Positions 34,501 through 41,242 of a stretch of DNA of 64,000 nt are shown piece after piece. A program made the translations under genes and the position numbers. Numbering within the stretch: position 1 is the stretch's first letter; each line of letters starts with the position of its first letter. Source of the DNA: Azospirillum picis (lineage in GTDB: Bacteria > Pseudomonadota > Alphaproteobacteria > Azospirillales > Azospirillaceae); the NCBI RefSeq assembly GCF_017876115.1, contig NZ_JAGINO010000004.1, positions 310,001-374,000 on the forward strand. The letters are read 5' to 3'. Under the pieces are notes generated by a model. The model saw nothing but the letters and a program-made list of their open reading frames with translations, made no database searches and had not been told where the DNA came from.

Positions 34501-37485
34501 CAGGTTGCTGAGCATATCGGCCGAACCGGGGTCGAGCGCGACAGCGACGCGATGGGCGTCGACAGCAGCCTCGGGACCAGCCGCCAGTTCCCCGCGATGG
34601 CCATGGGCGGGCGCCAGATCCGGCCGCAGACGGAGGGCACGAAGGATCGTCCGCCCGGCCTGCTCCGTTCGGGCCATCCGGCGCAGCAGCGCCGTACGGT
34701 TCACCCAGTGCCCGGCGGAATCGGGCTGCAGCACGACGGTGCTGCGCGACGGCGCCTCGGCGTCATCAAGACGGCCGAGGCCTTGGAACGCTTCGCAAAG
34801 CGCTGCATGGGCCGCCACGTTGGCAGGCTCGGCAGCGATTGCGCGGGCCAAAAAGTCCGCCGCTTCGTTGAAAGCGCCTTGCCGTTTGGCCAGAATGCCG
34901 GCCAGGTGCAAGGCCACCGGATGGGTGGGAGTCGAGCCGATCACCTTGCGGGCCAGAAGCTCCGACGCTTCCACATCGCCGCCGCGGTAAAGCTCGATGG
35001 CTTCGCTCATCTGCCGGTCCGCCGACCCTGCCTCATCGACACGGGCAGCCGGCATCACCTGAACCGGCGGCTCCATCGGCGGACGCGCCATGCGGATCAG
35101 CTCCCTGGCGATCGCGCTGAGCGTGTCCTCCAGTCCCTGGCCGGCTGCGGGCTGGAACAGGCGCATCGACGGGTACCACGGACGCACACAGGTCCCGAGC
35201 TGCGTCCAGTCGCGGCTGCCAAAGCGCCACACCGGCACCCCTAGCGCCCCCGCCAGCTCACCCGCCGACATCGCCGGCGAGATCACCAGGTCCAGGTTCG
35301 CCATCAGCGCCGCCGCACCGTCGAAATCGTCCTTCAGGTCGAGGTCGGCCCAGCGGTGGATGGTCACGCCGAAGCGGGCTTCCGCCTGCGACAGCTCCGC
35401 CTCGCACTCGCCGTACTGCAGGTTGACGAACACCACGCCGGGAACCGCGAAGACGGGGCCCCAATGCTCCAGCATCACGTAGGAGGCCCGCCGGTCCGTC
35501 GTCATCATCTGGCTGCGCCAGCCGATCCCCACCCGCAGGCCGGGACCCAGCGCCGACAGACGCTCCCGCCAACGCTCTGACCGGGACGCGTCCGCGACAA
35601 GCGCCACGCCACCCGGATTGAAATCCGCCAAGCCAGAACTCAACAGCCCCGGCAGGTCGCCGGCGGCCACATGCGCATCGACATCGGGCGGAACGATGCT
35701 CTCGCTGCCATCGGGCCTGACCGTCTCGGCCCTCACCGTCACCCCTGGGAAGGAGCGGCTGAACAGCGGCACGAGACGCCGCTCGCACTCCACCACCACA
35801 TGGCCGGCACGTGCGACAAGGGCGGCAAGGCATGTGGCGAACATGATCTCGTCACCCACGCCCTGCTCCCGCCAGACCAGCAGACGCAGGCCACCCGGAT
35901 CCTCGCCCCGCCATTGCGGCGCGGCGATCCGCCGGCTTACGTATCCTTTGGCGCGGAAACGCCAGCGGTAATCCTCCCACCCTTCGACAAGCCTGCCGCA
36001 CGCGAGGCGCAACAGGCCGCGGTTGAGCCTTGCCGTCCCCAACCCCGGAACGATGGACAGGGCGAAGGTCATCAAGGGTTCGGCCTCCGCCGCATCCTGC
36101 CGGACCTGCCAGATCAGCATCCCGAGATTTCCGGCGGCTTCGGCATGACGGGGGGCGATGTCCAGCGCTTCGCGATGCGCGGCTTCGGCCTCGGCGATGC
36201 GCCCCTGAAGCTGCAATGCGAGACCAAGGCCGGTGAGGGCCGCCGGCCGCCGGCGATCGATGATCAGAGCCCGGCGATGCAGCCGCTCGGCACCGGTGAT
36301 GTCGTCCCGGTCCAGGCGCTGCGCCGCCAGATTGACGTAGCTTTCGACGATGCCGGGATCGCAGGCCGCAGCCTTGCGGTAAAGCTCCTCCGCACTGTCG
36401 CGGTCCAGCCGGGCAGCCTGAAGCCCGCCAAGGTTGAGCCAAGCCTTGCCATAGTCCGGTCGCAGACGAATTGCCCGGCGATACCATCTTGCGGACGGTC
36501 CGTTGTCGTGCTCCGGATCGTGCCGGTCATCCAGCGCGGTGCCATGATTGTTGAGGACCATGGGATCGGCGGGGCTGAGCGCCACCGCCCGACGCAGAAC
36601 CCGCACCGCTTCATCCCTCGAATCCAGATCCAGCAGCGCGACGCCTAGATTGTTGTAGACGCCCTGCATGGACGGATCATGGGCCAGCGCCCTGCGGAAA
36701 TGGTCCGCCGCCTGTGCCGGGCGTCCCAAGGCGAGCAGGGCCGCGCCCACGGCAACATGCATCATCGCGCTATCGGGATGACGGCGCACCCCGGGTGCCA
36801 GCACCTCCAATGCCTCGGCATGGCGAGCCTGTCCGTTCAGCAGCGTTCCCAGCTCCAGCAACAGCTCGCAATCGTCCGGTGCATCGGCAAGCGCACGCCG
36901 CAGGCAAGCTTCCGCGTCCGGATGGCCCAGTCCACGCAGACAGATCGCCAGATGCCGCCATGCTTGGGAATGGGACGGGTCGGCCTGTACCACCGCATAG
37001 AAGGCGTTGGCCGCCGCCGGGATCTGGCCAAGCTCGCGCTGGAGGACACCATAGTTGAAACGGACGGTCAGGTTGCCGGGATTGATGTTGAGCGCCCTGG
37101 CATAGGCCTCCGCCGCCTCCGAGCCGCGTCCCAGACGTTGCAGGACGGTCGCGCGATTGCCGTGGGCTTCGGCATAGCCGTCATCCCGGGCAATGGCCTC
37201 GGCATAGGCCATCAGGGCCTCGTCATACCGCCCGAGGTCGGCGAGAACGTTGCCGAGATTGCTGTGCGCCGGGGCGAAATTCGCCCGCACCGCAAGGGCC
37301 ACACGCAGGCCGCGAAGGGCTTCCGCCGCATGACCCTCCTGGTACGCGGCCATCGCCGAAAGATGCAGTGCATCGGCATTCGCCGGGTCTTCGACCAATA
37401 CCCGCCGATACAGGGCCGTCGCCTCGGCAAGGCGGCCGGCACGGTGCAGCGGCAAGGCAAGGTCGAGCAGATCGGCCGGTGTCAC
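31528..37485 (-). CDS. Giant triple-module TPR-glycosyltransferase
   Basis: 1985 residues with three successive TPR plus glycosyltransferase modules. Module 1: TPRs at about 1-490, transferase 500-800 (GWEDYRWRF, LLVWREQGVGDEIMFATC, ISPAMSAGELAGALGVPVW). Module 2: TPRs 830-1095, transferase 1100-1397 (GWAGHDWRF, EQGVGDEILFASC). Module 3: TPRs 1430-1660, transferase 1675-1982 (GWDGYDCRF, EQGIGDELMFVQL, VAPATSTGELAAALGVPVW). No signal or membrane segment. Each module has the FlmG layout (TPRs that recognise flagellin, then a GT-B sugar transferase). GTG at 37485 overlaps the flbT stop (GTGA), so it is translated with the flagellin regulator. Modules 1 and 2 share an almost identical 0.5-kb segment. 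Flagellin glycosylation is the likely role; the need for three catalytic units is unexplained. Confidence 0.85.
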   Translation of the reverse strand: MTPADLLDLALPLHRAGRLAEATALYRRVLVEDPANADALHLSAMAAYQEGHAAEALRGLRVALAVRANFAPAHSNLGNVLADLGRYDEALMAYAEAIARDDGYAEAHGNRATVLQRLGRGSEAAEAYARALNINPGNLTVRFNYGVLQRELGQIPAAANAFYAVVQADPSHSQAWRHLAICLRGLGHPDAEACLRRALADAPDDCELLLELGTLLNGQARHAEALEVLAPGVRRHPDSAMMHVAVGAALLALGRPAQAADHFRRALAHDPSMQGVYNNLGVALLDLDSRDEAVRVLRRAVALSPADPMVLNNHGTALDDRHDPEHDNGPSARWYRRAIRLRPDYGKAWLNLGGLQAARLDRDSAEELYRKAAACDPGIVESYVNLAAQRLDRDDITGAERLHRRALIIDRRRPAALTGLGLALQLQGRIAEAEAAHREALDIAPRHAEAAGNLGMLIWQVRQDAAEAEPLMTFALSIVPGLGTARLNRGLLRLACGRLVEGWEDYRWRFRAKGYVSRRIAAPQWRGEDPGGLRLLVWREQGVGDEIMFATCLAALVARAGHVVVECERRLVPLFSRSFPGVTVRAETVRPDGSESIVPPDVDAHVAAGDLPGLLSSGLADFNPGGVALVADASRSERWRERLSALGPGLRVGIGWRSQMMTTDRRASYVMLEHWGPVFAVPGVVFVNLQYGECEAELSQAEARFGVTIHRWADLDLKDDFDGAAALMANLDLVISPAMSAGELAGALGVPVWRFGSRDWTQLGTCVRPWYPSMRLFQPAAGQGLEDTLSAIARELIRMARPPMEPPVQVMPAARVDEAGSADRQMSEAIELYRGGDVEASELLARKVIGSTPTHPVALHLAGILAKRQGAFNEAADFLARAIAAEPANVAAHAALCEAFQGLGRLDDAEAPSRSTVVLQPDSAGHWVNRTALLRRMARTEQAGRTILRALRLRPDLAPAHGHRGELAAGPEAAVDAHRVAVALDPGSADMLSNLGVALQAAARLPEAARVLDHANRSDPRHAVARTNQGNVLAALGRLAEAEACHRDAVRQSPALAEAHGNLALLLQRQGRRADALAAFEAALTADPKYAQGHYNRSLLLLEDGALRAGWAGHDWRFGTPQFKDQRRRLAIRAWRGENIAGRRLLVWREQGVGDEILFASCYEEAIRRAGRLVIECDRRLVPLFSRSFPAADVRPETSNPRDADVQIAAGSLPRLLRPDLKRFPERPSWLVVDASQSERWRERLSALGAGLRVGIGWRSQIMTADRRASYVMLEHWGPVFAVPGVVFVNLQYGECEAELSQAEACFGVTIHRWADLDLKDDFDGAAALMANLDLVISPAMSAGELAGALGVPVWRFGNRDWTQLGTGVRPWYPSMRLFQPAAGQGLEDTLSAIARELIRMAAPPRLATSGHRPPDPGQGRDAEPGGLGLLEQAVAAHRAGNGRQAADLYERVLAERPRDPVALHLSGLLAHQHGDPARGEPRIAAAIAAMPDYATAHISLGSARLALGRAAAATVSFRVASALCPDDATAQTNLGNALHALGHDGAALQAHSRAVSIDPSLAEAHDNQGVTLGRLGRWVEAERAHALAMRLSPVLASAWLNRSVALRRLGRLGEAEAMGRLALALDPMLADAMASRGRLLRETGDDAAALLWCTRALAVVPGHPVAAFNRSMLDLVAGRLPRGWDGYDCRFKAPDLLPAARRPGVPPWNGEDPAALRLLVWREQGIGDELMFVQLLPLLIGRARHVVLECDPRFVPLFARSFPEATVMPAPFWPDLPAVKVDRHVAIGSLARHLARSLAGFARIAPVLRADPTAVERWRSRLAALGEGLKVGIAWRSGQLDPDRVADYTRIEDWKPVLDLPGIVLVNLQYGDCAGELATARQSFGRAPHAFPDLDLRNDLDGAAALMAALDLVVAPATSTGELAAALGVPVWRLARQGDWTTIGTSVRPWFASMRLFRTAPGAPVSDLLPAVAAELVRLRLDRA
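33281..33804 (-). repeat. Near-identical ~0.5-kb glycosyltransferase segment, copy 2
   Basis: Second copy, in module 2 of the giant gene. It differs from copies 1 and 3 by a handful of codons (for example QIMTADRR, EACFG, FGNRD). It is in direct orientation to copy 3 (1.8 kb away, a whole number of codons) and inverted relative to copy 1. Confidence 0.85.
35087..35601 (-). repeat. Near-identical ~0.5-kb glycosyltransferase segment, copy 3
   Basis: Third copy, in module 1 of the giant gene. Differences from copy 1 include GPGLRV, MMTTDRR and TCVRP. Copies 2 and 3 share a further short stretch (MRI codons at the low-coordinate end) absent from copy 1, so these two are the closest pair at that boundary. 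Confidence 0.85.
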
Positions 37486-37943
37486 GGCGTCCCGTCTTTT
37501 TCCACCGGTTCGTTTCTCTCCGATGCCTCCGACGGAGGAACGGCGCCGTCGCCGCCCTCTTCTCCGACGGTCGCGCCGCTGCCGTCCTTGAACATCTTAC
37601 GGCAGAGCTTGAGGGCGCGATAGTAGTTGCGCCCCTCGACGAGCCGCGTGATCTCGTCCAAGACCTTGGTGACATCAGGCCGTGCAGCCCGCGTCTCCTC
37701 CAGGATCGAGGCGAACCGCTGAAGATTCAGCGTGGAATCCTCGGGGAAGATGTAAACGAGCTGGATGACGAAATAGAGCTTCTTCTCGATGCAGTCGATC
37801 TGCTCTTCCTTCAGGACCTCGCGTCCACGCAGGAAGTTGGCGGTGTTGTAGAGGAAGAATGATCCTGGACGGTCACCGGCACCGATGACGGCGCCATTGA
37901 TGATGACCTTTTCATTGGGACGAAGGACGAACTTGAGAGGCAT
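37482..37943 (-). CDS. flbT: Flagellin synthesis regulator FlbT
   Basis: 153 residues: MPLKFVLRPNEKVIINGAVIGAGDRPGSFFLYNTANFLRGREVL, then EQIDCIEKKLYFVIQLVYIFPEDSTLNLQRF and RNYYRALKLCRKMF, a full FlbT with an added acidic/polar C-terminal tail (about 120-153). In Caulobacter FlbT acts after transcription, controlling flagellin mRNA stability through its 5' leader. It lies downstream of the flagellin gene but beyond that gene's terminator, and is coupled to the giant TPR-glycosyltransferase by a GTGA overlap. flaF was not seen. Confidence 0.93.
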   Translation of the reverse strand: MPLKFVLRPNEKVIINGAVIGAGDRPGSFFLYNTANFLRGREVLKEEQIDCIEKKLYFVIQLVYIFPEDSTLNLQRFASILEETRAARPDVTKVLDEITRLVEGRNYYRALKLCRKMFKDGSGATVGEEGGDGAVPPSEASERNEPVEKDGTP

Positions 37944-38006
37944 GAGCAAAGGACCTGGTGCGTGCGTGCCGTCGCCGGCCGGCCTTTGCCGACCCGTTTC
38001 GACCCC

Positions 38007-38041
38007 CAAAAGAAAACGGGCGGCGGCTTATGCCGCCGCCC
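38007..38041 (-). terminator. Intrinsic terminator of the flagellin gene
   Basis: On the minus strand GGGCGGCGGC pairs with GCCGCCGCCC (38018-38041, four-base loop), followed by GTTTTCTTTTGG. It is about 30 bases after the flagellin stop, separating flagellin mRNA from flbT. Confidence 0.85.
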
Positions 38042-38072
38042 GCCGGGCGTGATCCTAACCGAACTCCCCGGC

Positions 38073-39935
38073 TTAGAACAGGCGCAGGATCGACTGCTGC
38101 GACTGGTTGGCGAGCGAGAGGGCGATGGTGCCGAGCTGCTGGCGGGTCTGCAGCATCAGCAGGCCGGCGCCTTCCTCGTTCTGGTCGGCCAGCGTCAGCT
38201 TGCTGGCACCCTCCGTCAGCACGTCGCTGAACTCCTTGGTGAAGTTCTCACGGGTGGTGACGATGTTGAGGTTGGTCGACAGGTTCTGCGAAGCCGAGCG
38301 GATCGTCGCCTTGGCATGGTCGAGGCCGGAAACCGCCTTGTCGATGTCGGCACGGTCGCTCCAGTCGTTCTGTGCGGCATCGATCTGCAGGCCCTGGCCG
38401 CTGGTGGTCAGGTTAACCGCGTTCACCGTGATCGAGCTGCTGTTGGACTCGTTCAACTGGACGGTGATGTCGTTCGACGAGTTCGCGTCGGAGATTTGCT
38501 TGGTGACGAGATTCGCCGAGCAGCCGGCCGACGCCGCCTGCATGATCTTCTTCTGGTCGACGTTGACACGCACCGTGCCGCTGTCGAAGGCATAGGACTG
38601 CTCGCCATCCGACAACTTGCTGTCGCCCTGGGTGTTCATGGCGTCGCGGGTGATCTGGGAACCACTGGAGTTGGTGACCTGGATCTGCAGGTCGACCTTC
38701 TTCTCGATGGTCGAGACACCGTTGCCCTGGTTGTTGGCGGCCTCCAGCAGGCGGCGGTCGACCGTGAAGGATACGACGGTGCCCGAGGCGAAGCTCTCCG
38801 AGATGTGCTTGGTCAGCGCGTTGGTGGCGCTGGTGGTGATCCCCATGTCGCGCACGACGCCAGCCGTCTGCTGGCCAGTCAGCCGGATCGTGCCGGAGCC
38901 GCCGATGCTCACGCTCTTGACGTCCTTGCCCTCCAGGCGGCCGCCGGCACCCATCGCGTTGTTGATCGAGTTCGCGAGCCGCGTCGCGACGTTCTTGGCG
39001 ACGTCCTGGCCGATGGCCACATCGCCGGAGGTTGCAGCATAGCTGAAGGACTGGCCCTCCACCGAGATGGTGAAGACGTCGCCTTCCTCGATCGTGCCGC
39101 TGACGTTGATGTTGGCGACCTGCGCCTGGCCGGACTTGGCCGGCTTGACCTGCTTGGCCTCGATCGCCTGCGTGTTGTCGAAGTAGGAGATGGTGCGGCT
39201 CTCGTCGCCCTCGCCGACGATGATGTCGCGGGTGCGGCCATTGGCGCCACGCACCTCGACCGTGACGTTCGAGAAGCTGCCCGACGTGGTCGACATCTTG
39301 CCCGACAGCTTCAGGCCGGTCAGGCCATGCGCGTTCTCGGCATCGGAGATGTCCCTGGTCTTGCCTTCGATCGAGCCGTCGCCCTTGACGCGGATCGAGT
39401 AGGTGTCGGCCTTGGTCACGTTGGTGACGCGGGCGTTGTCGAGGCCGGTGATGGTGTTGACCGAGGCACGGGACTCGCTGGTGCTGTCCATGCTGAGGCC
39501 GTTGCCGTTGATCAGGTTCTTGCCGCCGTAGCCGCTGTCGGAGGCCAGCTTGTCGATCTGGTCCTTCAGCGTGTTGAACTGGGAGGCCAGCGACTTGCGG
39601 GTGGCGATCGAGGAGGCGTCGTTGCCCAGCGCCGCGTAGGCTGCGGTGGTCAGGCCCTTGGCCTGGTCGACGATCGAATCGATGGCCGTCAGGCCCTTGT
39701 CGGCGGCCTGGATGGTGCTGATCGACTGGCCCATCGCGTCCTTCAGCGACGTCAGGTCGCCGGCGCGCTGGTTCAGGCCTTTCGCCGAGAAGAAGGCGGT
39801 CGGACCATCGAGGGCAGTGTTGATCTTGTTGCCCGTCGCCAGAATGTTCTGCTTCTTTTCGATCTGCGACTGCGTGCTCTGCAGTTGCAGCAGGTTCGTC
39901 CGCATCGACGCGGAGAGGGTAACGTTGCCAGCCAT
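38073..39935 (-). CDS. Flagellin, large form with central insert
   Basis: 620 residues. The N-terminal D0/D1 (MAGNVTLSASMRTNLLQLQSTQSQIEKKQNILATGNKINTALDGPTAFFSAKGLNQRAGDL) and the C-terminal D0 (LLMLQTRQQLGTIALSLANQSQQSILRLF) are standard; the length suggests the sheath-less polar filament type of Azospirillum-like bacteria (inference). The variable middle holds a unit near 280-365 (EEGDVFTISVEGQSFSYAATSGDV...LANSINNA) like those in FlgE and FlgL. It has one cysteine, Cys472, unusual for a flagellin. The ATG at 39935 follows AAAGGAG by eight bases (GTG 39944 rejected). Sigma-54 promoter and ftr sites upstream, own terminator. Confidence 0.95.
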   Translation of the reverse strand: MAGNVTLSASMRTNLLQLQSTQSQIEKKQNILATGNKINTALDGPTAFFSAKGLNQRAGDLTSLKDAMGQSISTIQAADKGLTAIDSIVDQAKGLTTAAYAALGNDASSIATRKSLASQFNTLKDQIDKLASDSGYGGKNLINGNGLSMDSTSESRASVNTITGLDNARVTNVTKADTYSIRVKGDGSIEGKTRDISDAENAHGLTGLKLSGKMSTTSGSFSNVTVEVRGANGRTRDIIVGEGDESRTISYFDNTQAIEAKQVKPAKSGQAQVANINVSGTIEEGDVFTISVEGQSFSYAATSGDVAIGQDVAKNVATRLANSINNAMGAGGRLEGKDVKSVSIGGSGTIRLTGQQTAGVVRDMGITTSATNALTKHISESFASGTVVSFTVDRRLLEAANNQGNGVSTIEKKVDLQIQVTNSSGSQITRDAMNTQGDSKLSDGEQSYAFDSGTVRVNVDQKKIMQAASAGCSANLVTKQISDANSSNDITVQLNESNSSSITVNAVNLTTSGQGLQIDAAQNDWSDRADIDKAVSGLDHAKATIRSASQNLSTNLNIVTTRENFTKEFSDVLTEGASKLTLADQNEEGAGLLMLQTRQQLGTIALSLANQSQQSILRLF

Positions 39936-40028
39936 CGAAGCCACTCCTTTGGAGGATCATTATCCGTCCGCGCGCCCTTCGGGGCGCCGCTGGTCCGGAA
40001 GGGGACTAATTCCCCTGCCAAAGAGGTA

Positions 40029-40044
40029 GGCAAGAAGCGGGCCA
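40029..40044 (-). promoter_or_regulatory. Sigma-54 promoter of the flagellin gene
   Basis: On the minus strand TGGCCCGCTTCTTGCC is a perfect -24/-12 element (TGGC-N7-TTGC). The predicted start near 40017 gives a leader of about 80 bases, a possible FlbT target. Confidence 0.85.
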
Positions 40045-40096
40045 GTTCGAATTTGCCGGGTTTTCTAGGAAATCGGTTCCGGTAGGCAGGGCGTGG

Positions 40097-40115
40097 CCCG
40101 GCAAATTTTGCCGGG
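40097..40115. promoter_or_regulatory. ftr enhancer palindrome A (FlbD-type site)
   Basis: CCCGGCAAATTTTGCCGGG, with perfect 9-bp arms around a central T. It matches my recollection of the Caulobacter ftr element bound by FlbD. Centred about 60 bases upstream of the -24 element of the flagellin promoter. Confidence 0.8.
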
Positions 40116-40117
40116 AT

Positions 40118-40135
40118 CCCGGCAGAAACTGCCGG
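40118..40135. promoter_or_regulatory. ftr enhancer palindrome B
   Basis: CCCGGCAGAAACTGCCGG, with arms CCGGCAG/CTGCCGG around AAA. It directly abuts the stop codon of the KASIII-like gene and sits one helical repeat step (about 21 bases) from palindrome A. Confidence 0.75.
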
Positions 40136-41194
40136 TCAGGAGGCAGAGGTTGCCGGGACGGCAGAATCTGCCGGGCACTTGTTGCCGGGCAACACAACCG
40201 TTTCGCACAATGCGAGCGGCCCCATGATCAAGGCCACGCTACCCCAGGACCAGCCCACGCCGAAACCGGACAGCAGCAGGCGGCGGGCGCCATCGGTCAG
40301 GGACGGCCCCAATGCCGCGGTCAGTGCCAGCGGAATGGATGCGGAACTGGTATTGCCGAGATCCTGCAGGGCGACGACCGTACGCTCGGTGGCCACACCA
40401 AGCTTCCGCCCCAGGTGACGGATCATCTGCGCGTTCGCCTGATGCAGGACGAGATGATCGATGTCGTCGATGGACCAGCCAGCACCCTCCAACGCCGTGC
40501 CGATGCTCGCGGGGACCTCGCGAAGGGTGAAGGCGAAGACCTGGGTGCCGTCCATGAAGAGGCGCGCGGGCAGGTCGGGTCGACGCATCGCCCCCCCTTC
40601 GACCGACAGATACGGCGCGCCGGCTCCATCGCTGCCGAGGTCGAAGCTCATCGCTGGGGCGCCGCCATCCACCTCCAGGGCCGTGGCGCCGGCCCCGTCT
40701 CCAAACAGTGGCGCCACCGCCCGGTCATCCGGGTCGACCAGCCGGGAGGTGGTATCGCCGACCAGCAGCAGGGCGCGCCCTCCCACCGTCCGCAACAGGC
40801 CGGCGGCAACCCACAGGCCATAGACGAAGCCGGAACAGCCATGGGTGACGTCGATCACCGCGGCGCCCTTGCGCAGGCCGAGCCGGCGGTGCAGGACCGA
40901 TGCGGTACCGGGCAGCAGGTGGTCGTGGGTCTGGGTAACGACCACCAGAAGATCGACGCTGTCCGGGGTCCAGTCCAGGCCGTCGAGCAACCGCCGGGCA
41001 GCGGCCTCCGCCAGATCACTGGTGCATTGGCCGGGCGCCACGATCCGCCGGGACTCGATGCCGGTGGCGGCGGCAATCCTGTGCGCAGCCTCGTCCCCGA
41101 ACCGCCGGGCAAGATCTTCAAGGCCTTCGCGACCTTCCGGCACGCAGCCGACGATGCCGCGCAGGGCTATCCCCTCGATCCGGCTGGCGACCAT
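40136..41194 (-). CDS. 3-oxoacyl-ACP synthase III (KASIII/FabH-like)
   Basis: 352 residues of thiolase fold with the full catalytic triad: Cys120 (DVTHGCSGF), His251 (LVLHQAN) and Asn281 (LGNTSSAS). KASIII enzymes condense a short acyl-CoA with malonyl-ACP. The C-terminus after the conserved ALIMG segment is extended (LPGNKCPADSAVPATSAS), and those codons contain ftr-like palindromes. GGAGGGG precedes the ATG. Last gene of the minus-strand acyl/nonulosonate run. Comparable KASIII and reductase genes occur in Pseudomonas flagellin glycosylation islands, where they supply a 3-hydroxybutyryl group to the glycan. Confidence 0.9.
   Translation of the reverse strand: MVASRIEGIALRGIVGCVPEGREGLEDLARRFGDEAAHRIAAATGIESRRIVAPGQCTSDLAEAAARRLLDGLDWTPDSVDLLVVVTQTHDHLLPGTASVLHRRLGLRKGAAVIDVTHGCSGFVYGLWVAAGLLRTVGGRALLLVGDTTSRLVDPDDRAVAPLFGDGAGATALEVDGGAPAMSFDLGSDGAGAPYLSVEGGAMRRPDLPARLFMDGTQVFAFTLREVPASIGTALEGAGWSIDDIDHLVLHQANAQMIRHLGRKLGVATERTVVALQDLGNTSSASIPLALTAALGPSLTDGARRLLLSGFGVGWSWGSVALIMGPLALCETVVLPGNKCPADSAVPATSAS
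40159..40193. promoter_or_regulatory. Additional ftr-like palindromes inside the KASIII 3' end
   Basis: CGGCAGAATCTGCCG at 40159-40173 has the same N5 spacing as sites A and B. GTTGCCGGGCAAC at 40181-40193 is a second palindrome with a shorter centre. Both lie in codons of the KASIII-like gene. Confidence 0.6.
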
Positions 41195-41242
41195 GTCCCC
41201 TCCCTCGCGTCTGTCCGGCGGCGGCTTCCAGGTCCCGCGCCG

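Noticed and set aside
26549..37485. CRISPR-like periodicity in the TPR genes
   Set aside because: The ~102-base periodicity is that of 34-residue TPR codons inside open genes, with degenerate units and no spacers.
31528..37485. Splitting the giant gene into three separate genes
   Set aside because: The frame is continuous through the linkers, and I saw no stop codon or convincing internal ribosome site between modules.
39936..39944. GTG start for flagellin three codons earlier
   Set aside because: The GTG overlaps the AAAGGAG ribosome site that serves the ATG at 39935.
37962..40085. Long plus-strand open frame (about 700 codons) opposite the flagellin gene
   Set aside because: Antisense shadow of a GC-rich gene; the flagellin frame has clear family ends, ribosome site, promoter and terminator, and the antisense frame has none.
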